From JAVVEH01 sp032251435 (GTDB lineage Bacteria > Verrucomicrobiota > Lentisphaeria > Oligosphaerales > MVZH01): a stretch of DNA of 64,000 nucleotides. The notes below the pieces were generated by a model. That model worked only from the letters and a program-made list of their open reading frames with translations. It made no database searches and was not told the origin of the DNA. The position numbers and the translations under genes were made by a program. Positions 1 to 9,110 of this stretch are shown here, piece after piece (the first letter of the stretch is position 1; every line of letters begins with the position of its first letter). The stretch spans positions 1 through 64,000 of the forward strand of contig JAVVEH010000012.1 in NCBI GenBank assembly GCA_032251435.1, in the 5' to 3' direction.

Positions 1-55
1 TAATCCAGAACTTAATCCAGAACTTAATCCAGAACTTAATCCAGAACTTAATCCA
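1..55. repeat. 12-bp tandem repeat at window edge
   Basis: Four complete copies and one partial copy of the unit taatccagaact run from the first base, so the array probably continues outside the window. It ends about 45 bases before the first gene. Similar A/T-rich words (cagaacttagaacgtagaac) occur near 25058-25085. Confidence 0.9.
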
Positions 56-101
56 ATAGAATTCCAACATTCCATGGAATCACATTGAAAGGACTTTTTT
101 C

Positions 102-1217
102 ATGATCAGACCGTGCCGCAACAAATGGTCCGGCGCCATGACGGACCGGGAGCGCTTCAACAGGCAGATGCATTACCAACCAGTGGACCGGTGCTTCAAT
201 ATGGAGTTCGGCTACTGGCGGGAAAATTTCAAACTTTGGAAGATGTTCCTCGACAACGGCATCACAAACAACGTTGAGGCCGACCGGTTCTTCAATTTCG
301 ATATTATCCGAAGTGTCGGGGGCAAAACCGGCATGTATCCCCGGTTTCCTGAAGAAGTGATCGAGGAAAGAGAGAATTCCAAGATCATCCGCCAGGGCGA
401 CGGCTTGCTGGCGGAGGTGCCCAAGGACGGCCATGAGACCATCCCCCATTACATCGGCTCGTCCATTCAAACCCCGGACGACTGGAAACGGGTCAAGGAG
501 GAGCGTTTCAATCCCGACCATCCCGACCGCGTCGTGGATGTCGAGGCCATCCGATTCCACCATCCCGAAGACCGTGACTACCCCTTGGGAGTGGGCTGCG
601 GATCCATGATCGGCAAGATCCGTGACATGCTGACGATGGAGGGACTGGCCTATGCCACGTTCGACTATCCGGACATGGTCGAGGACATGGTGGAAACGTC
701 CTGTGCGCTGGTGGAAAATTTTCTGGACCAGGTGCTGGGCAAAGTCGACTTCGACTACGCCACCGGCTGGGAGGATATCGCCTGTAAAAGCGGCCCGCTG
801 ATCACCATGGACTTTTTCACCAACGTGGTGGTTCCCCGATACAAACGGATCGGTGACAAGCTGCACGCGCATGGTATTGATCTGTGGTATACCGACTGCG
901 ACGGGGATGTGCGCCCTCTCCTCCCCGGATTCCTCGAAGCCGGGATCAACTGCCTTTTCCCCTATGAAGTCAACAGTTGCTGTCACGTCACGGAACTGCT
1001 GGCCGAATACGGCAAGGATCTGCGCGTCATGGGCGGTGTCGACAAAATGCAACTGGCCAAAGGCAGAAACGCCATCAAGGCCTACCTGGAATCGCTGGCA
1101 CCGGCTGTTGAACGCGGTGGCTACATCCCCTTCTGCGACCACCGCTGTCCCCCGGATGTCAAGGAAGACGACTATCTTTATTACCTGGATCTGAAAGAAC
1201 GCATGTTCGGGATGTGA
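102..1217 (+). CDS. Uroporphyrinogen decarboxylase-like (URO-D/MtaA/CmuA) family protein
   Basis: A 371-residue protein of the URO-D superfamily, the TIM-barrel fold that includes corrinoid-dependent methyltransferases such as MtaA and CmuA. The opening MTDRERFNRQM is the usual start of this family, and the C-terminal region carries CDHRCPPDV (Cys345, His347, Cys349), the place where zinc-binding Cys/His residues sit in the MtaA-like branch. Branch members of this type in glycan-degrading PVC bacteria are mostly uncharacterised, so the substrate is unknown and haem synthesis is unlikely. The start at 102 has an AAAGGA ribosome site 8 bases upstream; a second ATG at 138 gives the classical family start and cannot be excluded. 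It is followed by a weak hairpin and then the large membrane protein. Confidence 0.85.
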   Translation: MIRPCRNKWSGAMTDRERFNRQMHYQPVDRCFNMEFGYWRENFKLWKMFLDNGITNNVEADRFFNFDIIRSVGGKTGMYPRFPEEVIEERENSKIIRQGDGLLAEVPKDGHETIPHYIGSSIQTPDDWKRVKEERFNPDHPDRVVDVEAIRFHHPEDRDYPLGVGCGSMIGKIRDMLTMEGLAYATFDYPDMVEDMVETSCALVENFLDQVLGKVDFDYATGWEDIACKSGPLITMDFFTNVVVPRYKRIGDKLHAHGIDLWYTDCDGDVRPLLPGFLEAGINCLFPYEVNSCCHVTELLAEYGKDLRVMGGVDKMQLAKGRNAIKAYLESLAPAVERGGYIPFCDHRCPPDVKEDDYLYYLDLKERMFGM

Positions 1218-1224
1218 ACGGCAG

Positions 1225-1266
1225 GGACTGCCGCGGTCCACAGGTTTATCCTGGATGCCGCAGTCC
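1225..1266 (+). terminator. Possible hairpin after the URO-D-like gene
   Basis: GGACTGC (1225-1231) and GCAGTCC (1260-1266) pair, and an inner CAGG/CCTG pair closes a TTTAT loop, with an imperfect middle. No T-run follows, so it may be a Rho-independent-like structure or only a chance hairpin. Confidence 0.3.
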
Positions 1267-1305
1267 GCGGTGGTGGCAAACAGTGAAAACGTTTTAACGA
1301 TGTAA

Positions 1306-4300
1306 ATGAGAAAGAAAGCATCCAAAGCGAAAAAAATATTGATTGGCCTGCTGAAGGCGTTTTTCCCCGCAGTCAGCCTGTTGTTTCTGTTGCTCCTGGC
1401 GGGTGCGAAAGCCCTCGATTTATTGGGAGATTTGGGCGGCGGGAACCTGTCCTGGGCCAGTGAAGAAGCTCTGGACATTGAATGCGAACGGCCGGATGGC
1501 TCAACCTACATCATCAATAATTCCCCGGCGGAATTCAATGTGGATCTCCAGATTCCGGATGACTTGGGCGACACGCTTTTTCCCTCCTACGCTCAGGCCG
1601 CGGAATCCGCGATATCCCGGAACGCGGTCATCCTCCCATCCACCCAGGCTTTGCTCAATGTCTATCGCTACGAAGACCAGAAGCTTTTAGAACTTCTGCA
1701 GACCGGAACTGACTCATGGCAGAGCCCGCTGGGCTTTCAAGCCCGCCGACAGGCCCTGTTGGAGCTGCTCGATGTGTGCGCCCAGGAAGCGCTGACCGCC
1801 GACCCCGGCCGCCAAAAAGAATTTCAGGAGGCGGCCGCCTACGTGGCCGGCGCCCTCCTGGTCAATCAGACCGCCCTGCCGGACAGCCCATCGGAAATAC
1901 TGGCGAAAGCCCATGCGCTTTCGGACATCTTTTTCAGCATTCCCACCCGGTCAAAACCGGTCGGGAACTACACCACCTCCCCCGAATTGACGCGATGCTT
2001 TCTGCAGGATCGCTTTCTAGCGCAAGGTCTGGCATTGAATCCTTTGGCTTATCCCGCGGAGGAAGACTCCCTGCATGCCGACGGGGGCCCCGCGCTGGCC
2101 TGGGTGTTGCGTCAGCATCCCAAACTGGCCGCCACATTCAAAGCCTTCAATGATTTTGACGCGGCAGTCGCCAATCCTGCCCATCCCAATGTGATGAATG
2201 TCGCTGGCCTGATGACCATGCGTGAGCTTCAGGGCATTCAGGATTTTCCGTCGTTCCGGACAACGTTTAAACGTCTTGCCGCCCAGCGGAAAAAAACCGT
2301 CTTTGCCCTCATCTCCTATGCGTTTTCCAAAGAAAGTGCCCTGATCCATCGGATCTACACGGAACAAAACCGCCGGCCGGCAAAAAGTGGCATGGGAGAG
2401 ATCATTCAAGCCGTCAAAGACGGCAGACTGACCTTGACACCCACTCCGGATTCCGGCTGGTATGATTACCAATGGCATGTATTGGAACCCATGCTTCTGC
2501 CCGGCAAAGCCCCGGAGGCTAAAAAGCTCCACCCCAACGCGCGATACACAAAACACCTTGAGGAAAGCTTCAAGTCCGGGTTGGCTGCCGCCCGGGAAAC
2601 CAATATCAAAGAACTTCCCGCCCTGACCGAATGCATTGGCGGGGGCATCGACGATCAACCCCTGGTGATCCGCCCGGATTTCCGCACCGAACCGACACCC
2701 ACTGTCTTCCTGCGCAAAGCCAGAGCGTATGCGTTTCTCCTGAAAGCATTGAACGGACTGGCTGCTGATTTTGCTGACGGTTCACCGGTCGTTTTAACAC
2801 TGAAAGAGTCGCGGAATCGTTGCCTGGGAATCTATTACCGGCTCTGCCTGGACATCGGTCTGCCGCCTGACTGGACGGAGGAAGAGGCGGCAGCCGCTCT
2901 CTCTCCCGCGGAAGTCCGGGACTGGCTGCAATCGCTGTGGGATCATCCAGGGATGCTGGCGGATGCCCGGTTTACAGTCCCTGTCTGGTTTGACAGCTTG
3001 GAGCAAAAAACCTTTTGCTGGGGGATTGCCGGGGTCAAACTGGTTCCCTTAAAGGCAAGCTACCGTTCAAAACCCGTCGTCTTGAAAGCAAATGAGCCAA
3101 CCTTTGAATCCAGCACCTGGTATCTTCCGGTCGCCATATTCGGCGAGTATTCCCGGCCAGGCAATGCTGTCTACAACCGGCAGGAATGGCAGCATTTATG
3201 CGATCAGCTCTCTCAAGAACAGCTTAAGGCCTTCCTGGACCTTCCCACAGAGCCCTATTTTGGCCGCTCGCTGGACGGGGTCAGGCGCGGTCTTAAAATA
3301 GTATTGGCAGTCACAGGCGTTCTACTGCTGATTGTCGTGATCATCAAGCGGAAACTTCGGCGCGTTTTACTGACTGTATTGTTCAAGACCCTGCGGTGGG
3401 GAGGGCTCGTTTTGCTCGCTCTGGCTTTACTGTGCCTCATTTCCAGCCGCTTCCGTACCCGATTATTCTGCGAATCCCTCCTGATATTGAAGGGCAACTA
3501 CATGCATGCCTTTGCCTGGCGTGTCACGGATCAGCGCTTTGACCTGAAAACGGCAGCCCGCTTTTTCCTGTCAAAAGCCGATCATCCGCGCCTCCAGACA
3601 CGTTACAATGCCTTGGCTTTATACTCGCTGGCAACGATTTACAGATGGCATTCCTATCAGCCCGAAACCTTTGGCGACACAGAGCGAATCAGGGACAAAC
3701 TGCTATGGACGCTTGAAAATGACCCCAACCCGGGCACCCGCGGGTTGGCCTTATCGGCCTTCAGTGACTTCTCGCGAAAAGAAGACATCCCTTTGCTGGT
3801 GGAAATCAGCCAGTCGAACACCGGCGAAGCGCCGACCGCCATCTATCATCTGAAGGAAAATTATATGACAGAACCGGGTGTGGCTGATGTTTTTATTCAA
3901 GCCACGCGCTCCGGCAACCGCGCCCGTTATCACGCGGGGATCAGCGCCCTGACAAACACCGGACAGCCTTGGGCGCTGGACGCGTTGCTGGACGAGCTTC
4001 AGCGGGAGAACCATTCGGAGATGAAACTGCGAGGCCTGCTGCGTGGTATTGATCAAATGGTCAAGGATATTCCGTTTCCCGGAACAGTGGAGACCGCGTC
4101 CGGGGAAAAGCGGTCGCGACAGGAGGCCCCTTCAACCGCCTCCCCGCCCCCGGATTGGCTGTCCGGATTGAAACAAATCATCACCATGGCGGAAATTCCC
4201 GTTGGAATCCGGATCAGAGCCGTCCGCCGCTTGCCGGTCGATGACCAATGGCCGGCCGTGACTTACTCGCGGGAAAACAGTCCTGTATTGCGGGAGCTTG

Positions 4301-4695
4301 CTCAACTGGCGCCTGTGGAGAAAAATAACTGGATCGTGATTTTAAAAAAATTAGGCCTTAACTATGACTATGACCACACGCTGGAACAGGCCGATGAGGA
4401 TCTGCGTGAGACTCAGCGCCATACTCCCCAGGGATGGAATCTGGAGCGCCTTTTGGCGCAAGTAGAGGAAAACACCCGTTCGGAGAAGGCGTTTCAAAAA
4501 GAGTTCCAGGAAAATCCTTTTGCCTTCCCTCCGGACGAACGTGTCAACCTGAGAGACCTGTGCGCCTGTCTGTCCGGTTCAGACGATCCCCAATGGCGGC
4601 CGTTGGCTCTGCTGAAACATGTCTCCTTTATGGACTTTGCTGACATTGCCTGGTTTCTGGAAAAGACGTTGTCACTGGAAACGGCTTCGCCTTGA
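1306..4695 (+). CDS. Large membrane-anchored protein with HEAT-like C-terminal half, function unknown
   Basis: A 1129-residue protein I do not recognise. A basic N-terminus and a hydrophobic stretch at residues 10-30 form a signal anchor. Two more membrane spans lie near residues 660-682 and 696-712. The layout is therefore N-anchor, a roughly 600-residue probably extracytoplasmic domain, a two-helix hairpin, and a C-terminal region of about 400 residues. That C-terminal region has short paired helices (for example around residues 790-900, DPNPGTRGLALSAFSDF) resembling HEAT or armadillo-like repeats. No catalytic motif is visible. The ATG at 1306 lies 89 bases after the URO-D-like gene and has no strong ribosome site. 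The gene ends facing the convergent helical protein at 4854. Confidence 0.75.
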   Translation: MRKKASKAKKILIGLLKAFFPAVSLLFLLLLAGAKALDLLGDLGGGNLSWASEEALDIECERPDGSTYIINNSPAEFNVDLQIPDDLGDTLFPSYAQAAESAISRNAVILPSTQALLNVYRYEDQKLLELLQTGTDSWQSPLGFQARRQALLELLDVCAQEALTADPGRQKEFQEAAAYVAGALLVNQTALPDSPSEILAKAHALSDIFFSIPTRSKPVGNYTTSPELTRCFLQDRFLAQGLALNPLAYPAEEDSLHADGGPALAWVLRQHPKLAATFKAFNDFDAAVANPAHPNVMNVAGLMTMRELQGIQDFPSFRTTFKRLAAQRKKTVFALISYAFSKESALIHRIYTEQNRRPAKSGMGEIIQAVKDGRLTLTPTPDSGWYDYQWHVLEPMLLPGKAPEAKKLHPNARYTKHLEESFKSGLAAARETNIKELPALTECIGGGIDDQPLVIRPDFRTEPTPTVFLRKARAYAFLLKALNGLAADFADGSPVVLTLKESRNRCLGIYYRLCLDIGLPPDWTEEEAAAALSPAEVRDWLQSLWDHPGMLADARFTVPVWFDSLEQKTFCWGIAGVKLVPLKASYRSKPVVLKANEPTFESSTWYLPVAIFGEYSRPGNAVYNRQEWQHLCDQLSQEQLKAFLDLPTEPYFGRSLDGVRRGLKIVLAVTGVLLLIVVIIKRKLRRVLLTVLFKTLRWGGLVLLALALLCLISSRFRTRLFCESLLILKGNYMHAFAWRVTDQRFDLKTAARFFLSKADHPRLQTRYNALALYSLATIYRWHSYQPETFGDTERIRDKLLWTLENDPNPGTRGLALSAFSDFSRKEDIPLLVEISQSNTGEAPTAIYHLKENYMTEPGVADVFIQATRSGNRARYHAGISALTNTGQPWALDALLDELQRENHSEMKLRGLLRGIDQMVKDIPFPGTVETASGEKRSRQEAPSTASPPPDWLSGLKQIITMAEIPVGIRIRAVRRLPVDDQWPAVTYSRENSPVLRELAQLAPVEKNNWIVILKKLGLNYDYDHTLEQADEDLRETQRHTPQGWNLERLLAQVEENTRSEKAFQKEFQENPFAFPPDERVNLRDLCACLSGSDDPQWRPLALLKHVSFMDFADIAWFLEKTLSLETASP

Positions 4696-4779
4696 CCATT
4701 GACAACCGCGCACGTTGCGCCATGTCATGTACACATCGCGACGCTGTGCCCGCTGGAGGTCGCTCGCTGTGGCCATTGT

Positions 4780-4799
4780 GCGAGGTTTGCAAACCTCGC
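4780..4799. repeat. Perfect 20-bp palindrome
   Basis: GCGAGGTTTGCAAACCTCGC is its own reverse complement. It sits between two convergent genes, 8 bases before the strong terminator hairpin. It may be part of a decayed mobile repeat or a protein-binding site. Confidence 0.8.
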
Positions 4800-4807
4800 T
4801 CCGAACA

Positions 4808-4851
4808 GGAAGCAACTGAAGTCCGACAAGGTTCGGGCTTCAGTTGCTTCC
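4808..4851. terminator. Strong bidirectional terminator hairpin between convergent genes
   Basis: Arms at 4808-4826 and 4833-4851 pair over 19 bases with a single G-U, around a 6-base loop. The core GGAAGCAACTGAAG matches its complement perfectly over 14 bases. A short TTT follows on the plus strand. The position between the ends at 4695 (plus) and 4854 (minus) fits shared termination. Confidence 0.75.
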
Positions 4852-4853
4852 TT

Positions 4854-6398
4854 TCACAACAGACCGCGCAGCAGACTGGTCCGGGCGGAACGGAGCCGCT
4901 CTTCGAAATGCACTTCCGCGGCGCACATATCCTCGACCGAGGTGTCCAGCGCCCGGCGCCCCTCCAGATAACGCCGGGCTTCGCTGGCCCGGGTCAAGGC
5001 ATCGGCCAAATTCGCGAAATCCGCGACGGCGGCGACTTCCTCTTCGGGCACCAGACGCTGAATGCTGTCGGCATGTAAAAGTCTGCTTAAGGCTCTAAAG
5101 TGACGGGTGATTTTTTCTTTAAGCAGATCAGTTTCGCGGAAGCTGGCATAGTTGGTCGCCAGTACGTTCACAGCCGCCTCACGATCCGCGAGCGATCCGA
5201 ACTGCCGGCTGAAAAGATCCAGTTTCATATAGAGCGCGATATACAGCAGCTCGTCACCCAGGCAAAATCTACGGATCGTTTCGGCGGAATCCCGCCGGTT
5301 GCGAAGATCTTCCATAAACAGTTTTCGGACGACATCCGCGGCTTTTGATTCCAGATTCGCCCGCCATTTGCGCAGGTGTCGGCGGTCAATCCCGAGAAAG
5401 GCCAGAGCCAGCGTGTGGGCCCCGTCCGCCCGTTTCAAAAAGATGTCCGCCCCGACAATGATAGCCGGATGCAAGGTGTTCACAGCACGGACAGAGGTAA
5501 ACACCTGCCGCCGGGCCAGTTTCCGGTCCTCATCCGACAAACGGTCATCGTCCACCCGCCCGGCGGCGCTGATGACGTTGGCTGTATAGTTGCCCAATTG
5601 TTCAACCGCCGCGTCCAGCCAACGCTCCAGTTTGCCGTCAATGACCGCTCCGTTTCTCTCATGCAACACGCGCGTCAAATACCGCCAAGGCCGACCCTGG
5701 TTGGCACCTCCGGCGGCCAAGGCGCGCAGTCCTGACAGCCGGATCAACCGGTTCAACTGCGTCGCGGTTCCGGGAAAAAAACGGTTCAGCGGCCGATTCA
5801 GGAGGGGCAACACTGTTTTCGCCGCCGCGGCGGGGATATCCGCCTGGTCATTCCAGACCATCAGCAAATCACGGAAAACATCCGCGTCTTCAAACACGGG
5901 ATCATGCCGCAATTTGTCCAGACTCCAGTCAAAGGCCCGGCGCGGATCAATCAGAAACAGGATGCGGAACGCGATCTCCAGGACTGTGCCGACATCCTCG
6001 TTCCGATTCGCGTTGGCATCCATCGCCCGGTGCGTCTTCTCATCAATACCCGCTTCGGCGATCACGGCCAGCCACTGACTTTCACTGTTCAACCGCACGG
6101 GTAATAAACGCCCCCCGAAAACAGACCCGTCTGTTGACGCGGGGGGGGCCTCAAGACGCTTGGCGGTTTGCTCTAACGCCTCGAAATACTCCGCCATCAC
6201 CTGGTATTGCCGTCGTTTAAACGCGGAGTCCGCGAACAGACGGACCACCTTTTCAACCCGGGGTTGGACCACACTGAAATCCTCGGGAGAAAGGGTGGAC
6301 GCATGAGTCAGAAGCTCAGCGCGGGGCACGCTGAGCGCATCCGGATTCAGCTTTTCCAGCTGATCGAACGCTTGCAGCAGGATATCAAGATTGGACAT
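4854..6398 (-). CDS. Alpha-helical protein of unknown function
   Basis: About 514 residues, rich in charged helices, without a signal peptide, membrane span or recognised motif. The start chosen is MSNLDILLQAF, with GGGA 8 bases before the ATG; an in-frame ATG 15 bases further upstream (6413) would add MRDTS. The protein has regular amphipathic helices throughout (for instance RRYLEGRRALDTSVEDM near the C-terminus), suggesting a soluble scaffold or helical-repeat protein. It is isolated: its end faces the plus-strand membrane protein across a strong hairpin, and a 460-base repeat-filled gap lies upstream. No function is proposed. Confidence 0.7.
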   Translation of the reverse strand: MSNLDILLQAFDQLEKLNPDALSVPRAELLTHASTLSPEDFSVVQPRVEKVVRLFADSAFKRRQYQVMAEYFEALEQTAKRLEAPPASTDGSVFGGRLLPVRLNSESQWLAVIAEAGIDEKTHRAMDANANRNEDVGTVLEIAFRILFLIDPRRAFDWSLDKLRHDPVFEDADVFRDLLMVWNDQADIPAAAAKTVLPLLNRPLNRFFPGTATQLNRLIRLSGLRALAAGGANQGRPWRYLTRVLHERNGAVIDGKLERWLDAAVEQLGNYTANVISAAGRVDDDRLSDEDRKLARRQVFTSVRAVNTLHPAIIVGADIFLKRADGAHTLALAFLGIDRRHLRKWRANLESKAADVVRKLFMEDLRNRRDSAETIRRFCLGDELLYIALYMKLDLFSRQFGSLADREAAVNVLATNYASFRETDLLKEKITRHFRALSRLLHADSIQRLVPEEEVAAVADFANLADALTRASEARRYLEGRRALDTSVEDMCAAEVHFEERLRSARTSLLRGLL

Positions 6399-6413
6399 GG
6401 AAGTGTCCCGCAT

Positions 6414-6875
6414 GAGCCGAAATAAAGCTTCTCCGTTGTTATGAGTTCATAAACCGGTTTTAAAATACATGTGCGAACCTCCTTTGCCAAGTCACCCCGG
6501 ACGGGGTCCGCGCCCGCGCGCATTGACTTCACGCCCGCGCGCATTGACTTCACGCCCGCGCGCATTGACGTTAAAGTTAAGCATAGCTTGTTAAAACAAG
6601 CACTTTGTAACTGATCCGCAGGATCTCTGGAGTGCCTCAAGCCTGCTTGAGCTTTTTATCGGGGATGTCCCAGAAACAGATATTTTGGCATCCTCTTCGC
6701 CCCAGAGGGGCAACTTCAACGTAGCCCCAGGTGAAGCCTGGGGTATGGATTTCGACCAAACACGTGTCCTGAAGGGACACCTCAACGTCTTGCCGGACAA
6801 TGGTTTGAGGTGCCCATTCAGGGCACGATATAATCGCTTCACTTTACGCCAATGCAAACGCACGGGAATGGTTCC
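6414..6875. other. Gene-free stretch with four short hairpins
   Basis: No credible gene. Besides the 21-bp repeat described separately, four short perfect inverted repeats follow one another: 6699-6711 (GCCCC/GGGGC), 6725-6743 (CCCCAGG/CCTGGGG), 6764-6780 (GTGTCC/GGACAC) and 6810-6826 (GTGCCC/GGGCAC). They lie downstream of the last gene of the minus-strand operon and could end its transcription, but they also look like pieces of a dispersed palindromic repeat. Confidence 0.6.
6512..6569. repeat. 21-bp tandem repeat
   Basis: Two full copies and one 16-base partial copy of gcccgcgcgcattgacttcac. Intergenic and GC-rich. 21 is a multiple of three, so the short open frames crossing it show repeated peptides without being genes. 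Confidence 0.9.
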
Positions 6876-9110
6876 TTAAGCCAAGGCGCCACTATCGATC
6901 GTCTCCAGAGCCAGCGCCTCGCAGTGTGACCGCCACGTCACTGTCCGCCCCGCCAGCCCGCGGCGCGCGGCGCGGGCGAGACGTTTCAAGTCGTCCTCAG
7001 CGACGATGGACAGCAGATGCCGACTGTAGCTGCCGTCGCTAAAATGATCGCCCGCCCCGAACCAGCGATCCAGCAGAGATCCTGTGATCACCAGAGGCGC
7101 TTCTGATTTGATGTGACGCCGCTTCACGACAGTCAAGCCGGCCGCGGCCGCCCAGGCGGTCAGGGTGTCTTCTCCCCCGTGTCGATCCCGGCAAACCGCC
7201 TCTTCGCAATCGATCAGAGACTTTCTGACGCGTTCCGCCAGCTCATCCAGAGGCAAAATCTCGTGCAGCCGCCGCGATTCTCCGGGCAGATCGCGGACGA
7301 TGACAATCCGCCCGCCGGGAGCCAGAATAGACACCAGACGGGACAGACTTTTCGCCGGATCCGCCCAAGTGGCTAACAGGCCACGGGCGAAAACGCGGTC
7401 AAAGCGCACATCCGTCGGCACCAGCCGGATGATGGATGCCGGCTCAAGATCGGGAGACAGCACAAGTTCAGGCGCGCGCAGGGCCGGAAATGTCCGCAGG
7501 CGGGCCTTGGCCCGTTCCAGCCCTTCCGGTGTCCGCATATGGACCCACACGCCCCCCTCGGGCGTTTGCCGGACCGCCTCCCACGTGAGCAGTCCGGTGT
7601 CGTCATTCAAAATGAAAACCGTGTGATGCCGCTGACAGGCGGCGGTTTCAAACAGCGCCTGGCGGATCGTTTCCAAGCGTTTGGCGGTGCCCCCCATGGA
7701 CCGTTCCAGCCAACTGTCAAATTGTTTATCAATGGTTGAATAACTCAGGGTTTCTCCATCCTCATCCATGCCGGTCTCAAGCACGGCGGCCAATTGCGCC
7801 TCACGGCGGCGCGCCACATTATCCCGCAGGTGTTTCTCATAGCCTGTTTCTCCGGGTTGATAAAACAACCGGCCCTGCAGACTTTTGGGCAAATACTGCT
7901 GCGCCACCCAGTGATCCCGGTAAGCGTGAGGGTACAAATAGCCTTTCCCATGGCCAAAACTTTCTTTATCCCGGCTGGCGTCCCGCAGATGGTTCGGCAC
8001 TTCCGCGTCAGCCTCTTTGGCGACCGCGGACAGCGCGTCGAAAAAAGCGAAAACGGAATTGGACTTGGGGGCGGTGGCCAGATAGAGAGCCGCCATACCC
8101 AAATGGTAGCGCCCTTCCGGCATGCCCACCCGGTCGAAGGCATCCGCGGCCGCGTTCACCACCCGCAACGCGTCCGGGTCGGCCAAACCAACGTCTTCGG
8201 CGGCGAAAATAACCATTCGCCGGAACAAAAACCGGGGATCTTCCCCGGCGTAAACCATTTTCGCCAGCCAGTACACCGCCGCGTCCGGATCGGAGCCCCG
8301 CATGGATTTAATAAAGGCGCTGATAATATCGAAATGATAATCCCCCTCCTGATCGTACAGCACCGCCCGCTGCTGAATGGAGTCTTCAGCCACCGCCAGA
8401 TCAATATGAATGACACCATCGTCATCCGGGGGTGTCGTCTCAACCGCCAGTTCCAAGGCGTTCAACACCGCCCGGGCGTCACCACTGGCGACATTCACCA
8501 GATGGTCCAAAGCATCCGCCGCCACATCCACCCGCAGGTTGCCAAAGCCCCGCTCCGTATCCGTTATCGCGGCCGCCGCGACTTGCCGCAACTCATTGTC
8601 ATTCAGAGGTTTCAATTGAAACACACGACTGCGGCTGACCAAGGCGCGGTTGACGCTGAAATAGGGATTCTCCGTCGTCGCCCCGATCAGAATTAACGTC
8701 CCGTTCTCGACCCAAGGCAACAACGCGTCTTGCTGGGCCTTATTCCAGCGATGCACCTCATCGACAAATAAAATCGTGCGCCGGGACCGTTCCCCCAGCC
8801 GTCGCTGCGCCTCGTCAATCGCCGTTCTGATGTCGGCTTTTCCCGCCAAAACCGCGTTCAACACAGTGAAATGACTCTTGGTCGTGTTGGCGATCACGCT
8901 GGCCAAGGTGGTTTTTCCCGTGCCGGGAGGACCATAGAAAATAAGCGATGAGAGTTGATCCGCCTGAATGGCCCGGCGTAAGAGGCGCCCCGGGGCTAAA
9001 ATATGGGTCTGCCCGACATAATCATCCAATGTCCGCGGGCGCATGCGGGCGGCCAGGGGTTGCTCCTTCTCAAGAATTTTTTCCCGGGCGTGATCAAAAA
9101 GAGTCTTCAC
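6876..9110 (-). CDS. rarA: Replication-associated recombination protein RarA (MgsA) fused to a C-terminal methyltransferase-like domain
   Basis: The first 430 residues are a complete clamp-loader-like AAA+ ATPase: PLAARMRPRTLDDYVGQ, Walker A GPPGTGKTT (residues 60-68), Walker B ILFVDEVHRWNK (113-124), sensor ATTENPYFS, and the RarA C-terminal helical part containing GYLYPHAYRDHWVAQQYLP. RarA acts at stalled replication forks. About 300 extra residues follow; they resemble a Rossmann methyltransferase (LSRLVSILAPGGRIVIVRD). The same type of fusion, RarA plus a domain of unknown function, is known from cyanobacteria. The GTG at 9110 overlaps the thioesterase stop by four bases (GTGA) and gives MKTLFDHARE, the family-like start; an upstream GTG at 9137 is less likely. 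It is the last gene of the mglA operon. Confidence 0.92.
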   Translation of the reverse strand: MKTLFDHAREKILEKEQPLAARMRPRTLDDYVGQTHILAPGRLLRRAIQADQLSSLIFYGPPGTGKTTLASVIANTTKSHFTVLNAVLAGKADIRTAIDEAQRRLGERSRRTILFVDEVHRWNKAQQDALLPWVENGTLILIGATTENPYFSVNRALVSRSRVFQLKPLNDNELRQVAAAAITDTERGFGNLRVDVAADALDHLVNVASGDARAVLNALELAVETTPPDDDGVIHIDLAVAEDSIQQRAVLYDQEGDYHFDIISAFIKSMRGSDPDAAVYWLAKMVYAGEDPRFLFRRMVIFAAEDVGLADPDALRVVNAAADAFDRVGMPEGRYHLGMAALYLATAPKSNSVFAFFDALSAVAKEADAEVPNHLRDASRDKESFGHGKGYLYPHAYRDHWVAQQYLPKSLQGRLFYQPGETGYEKHLRDNVARRREAQLAAVLETGMDEDGETLSYSTIDKQFDSWLERSMGGTAKRLETIRQALFETAACQRHHTVFILNDDTGLLTWEAVRQTPEGGVWVHMRTPEGLERAKARLRTFPALRAPELVLSPDLEPASIIRLVPTDVRFDRVFARGLLATWADPAKSLSRLVSILAPGGRIVIVRDLPGESRRLHEILPLDELAERVRKSLIDCEEAVCRDRHGGEDTLTAWAAAAGLTVVKRRHIKSEAPLVITGSLLDRWFGAGDHFSDGSYSRHLLSIVAEDDLKRLARAARRGLAGRTVTWRSHCEALALETIDSGALA

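Noticed and set aside
48..1478. Long minus-strand open frame of 476 codons
   Set aside because: Antisense to the URO-D-like gene, low-complexity composition, no family similarity, and it crosses the intergenic region into the next gene.
6591..6863. 90-codon minus-strand frame across the hairpin region
   Set aside because: Its peptide is just the translation of the palindromes; no ribosome site and no family pattern.
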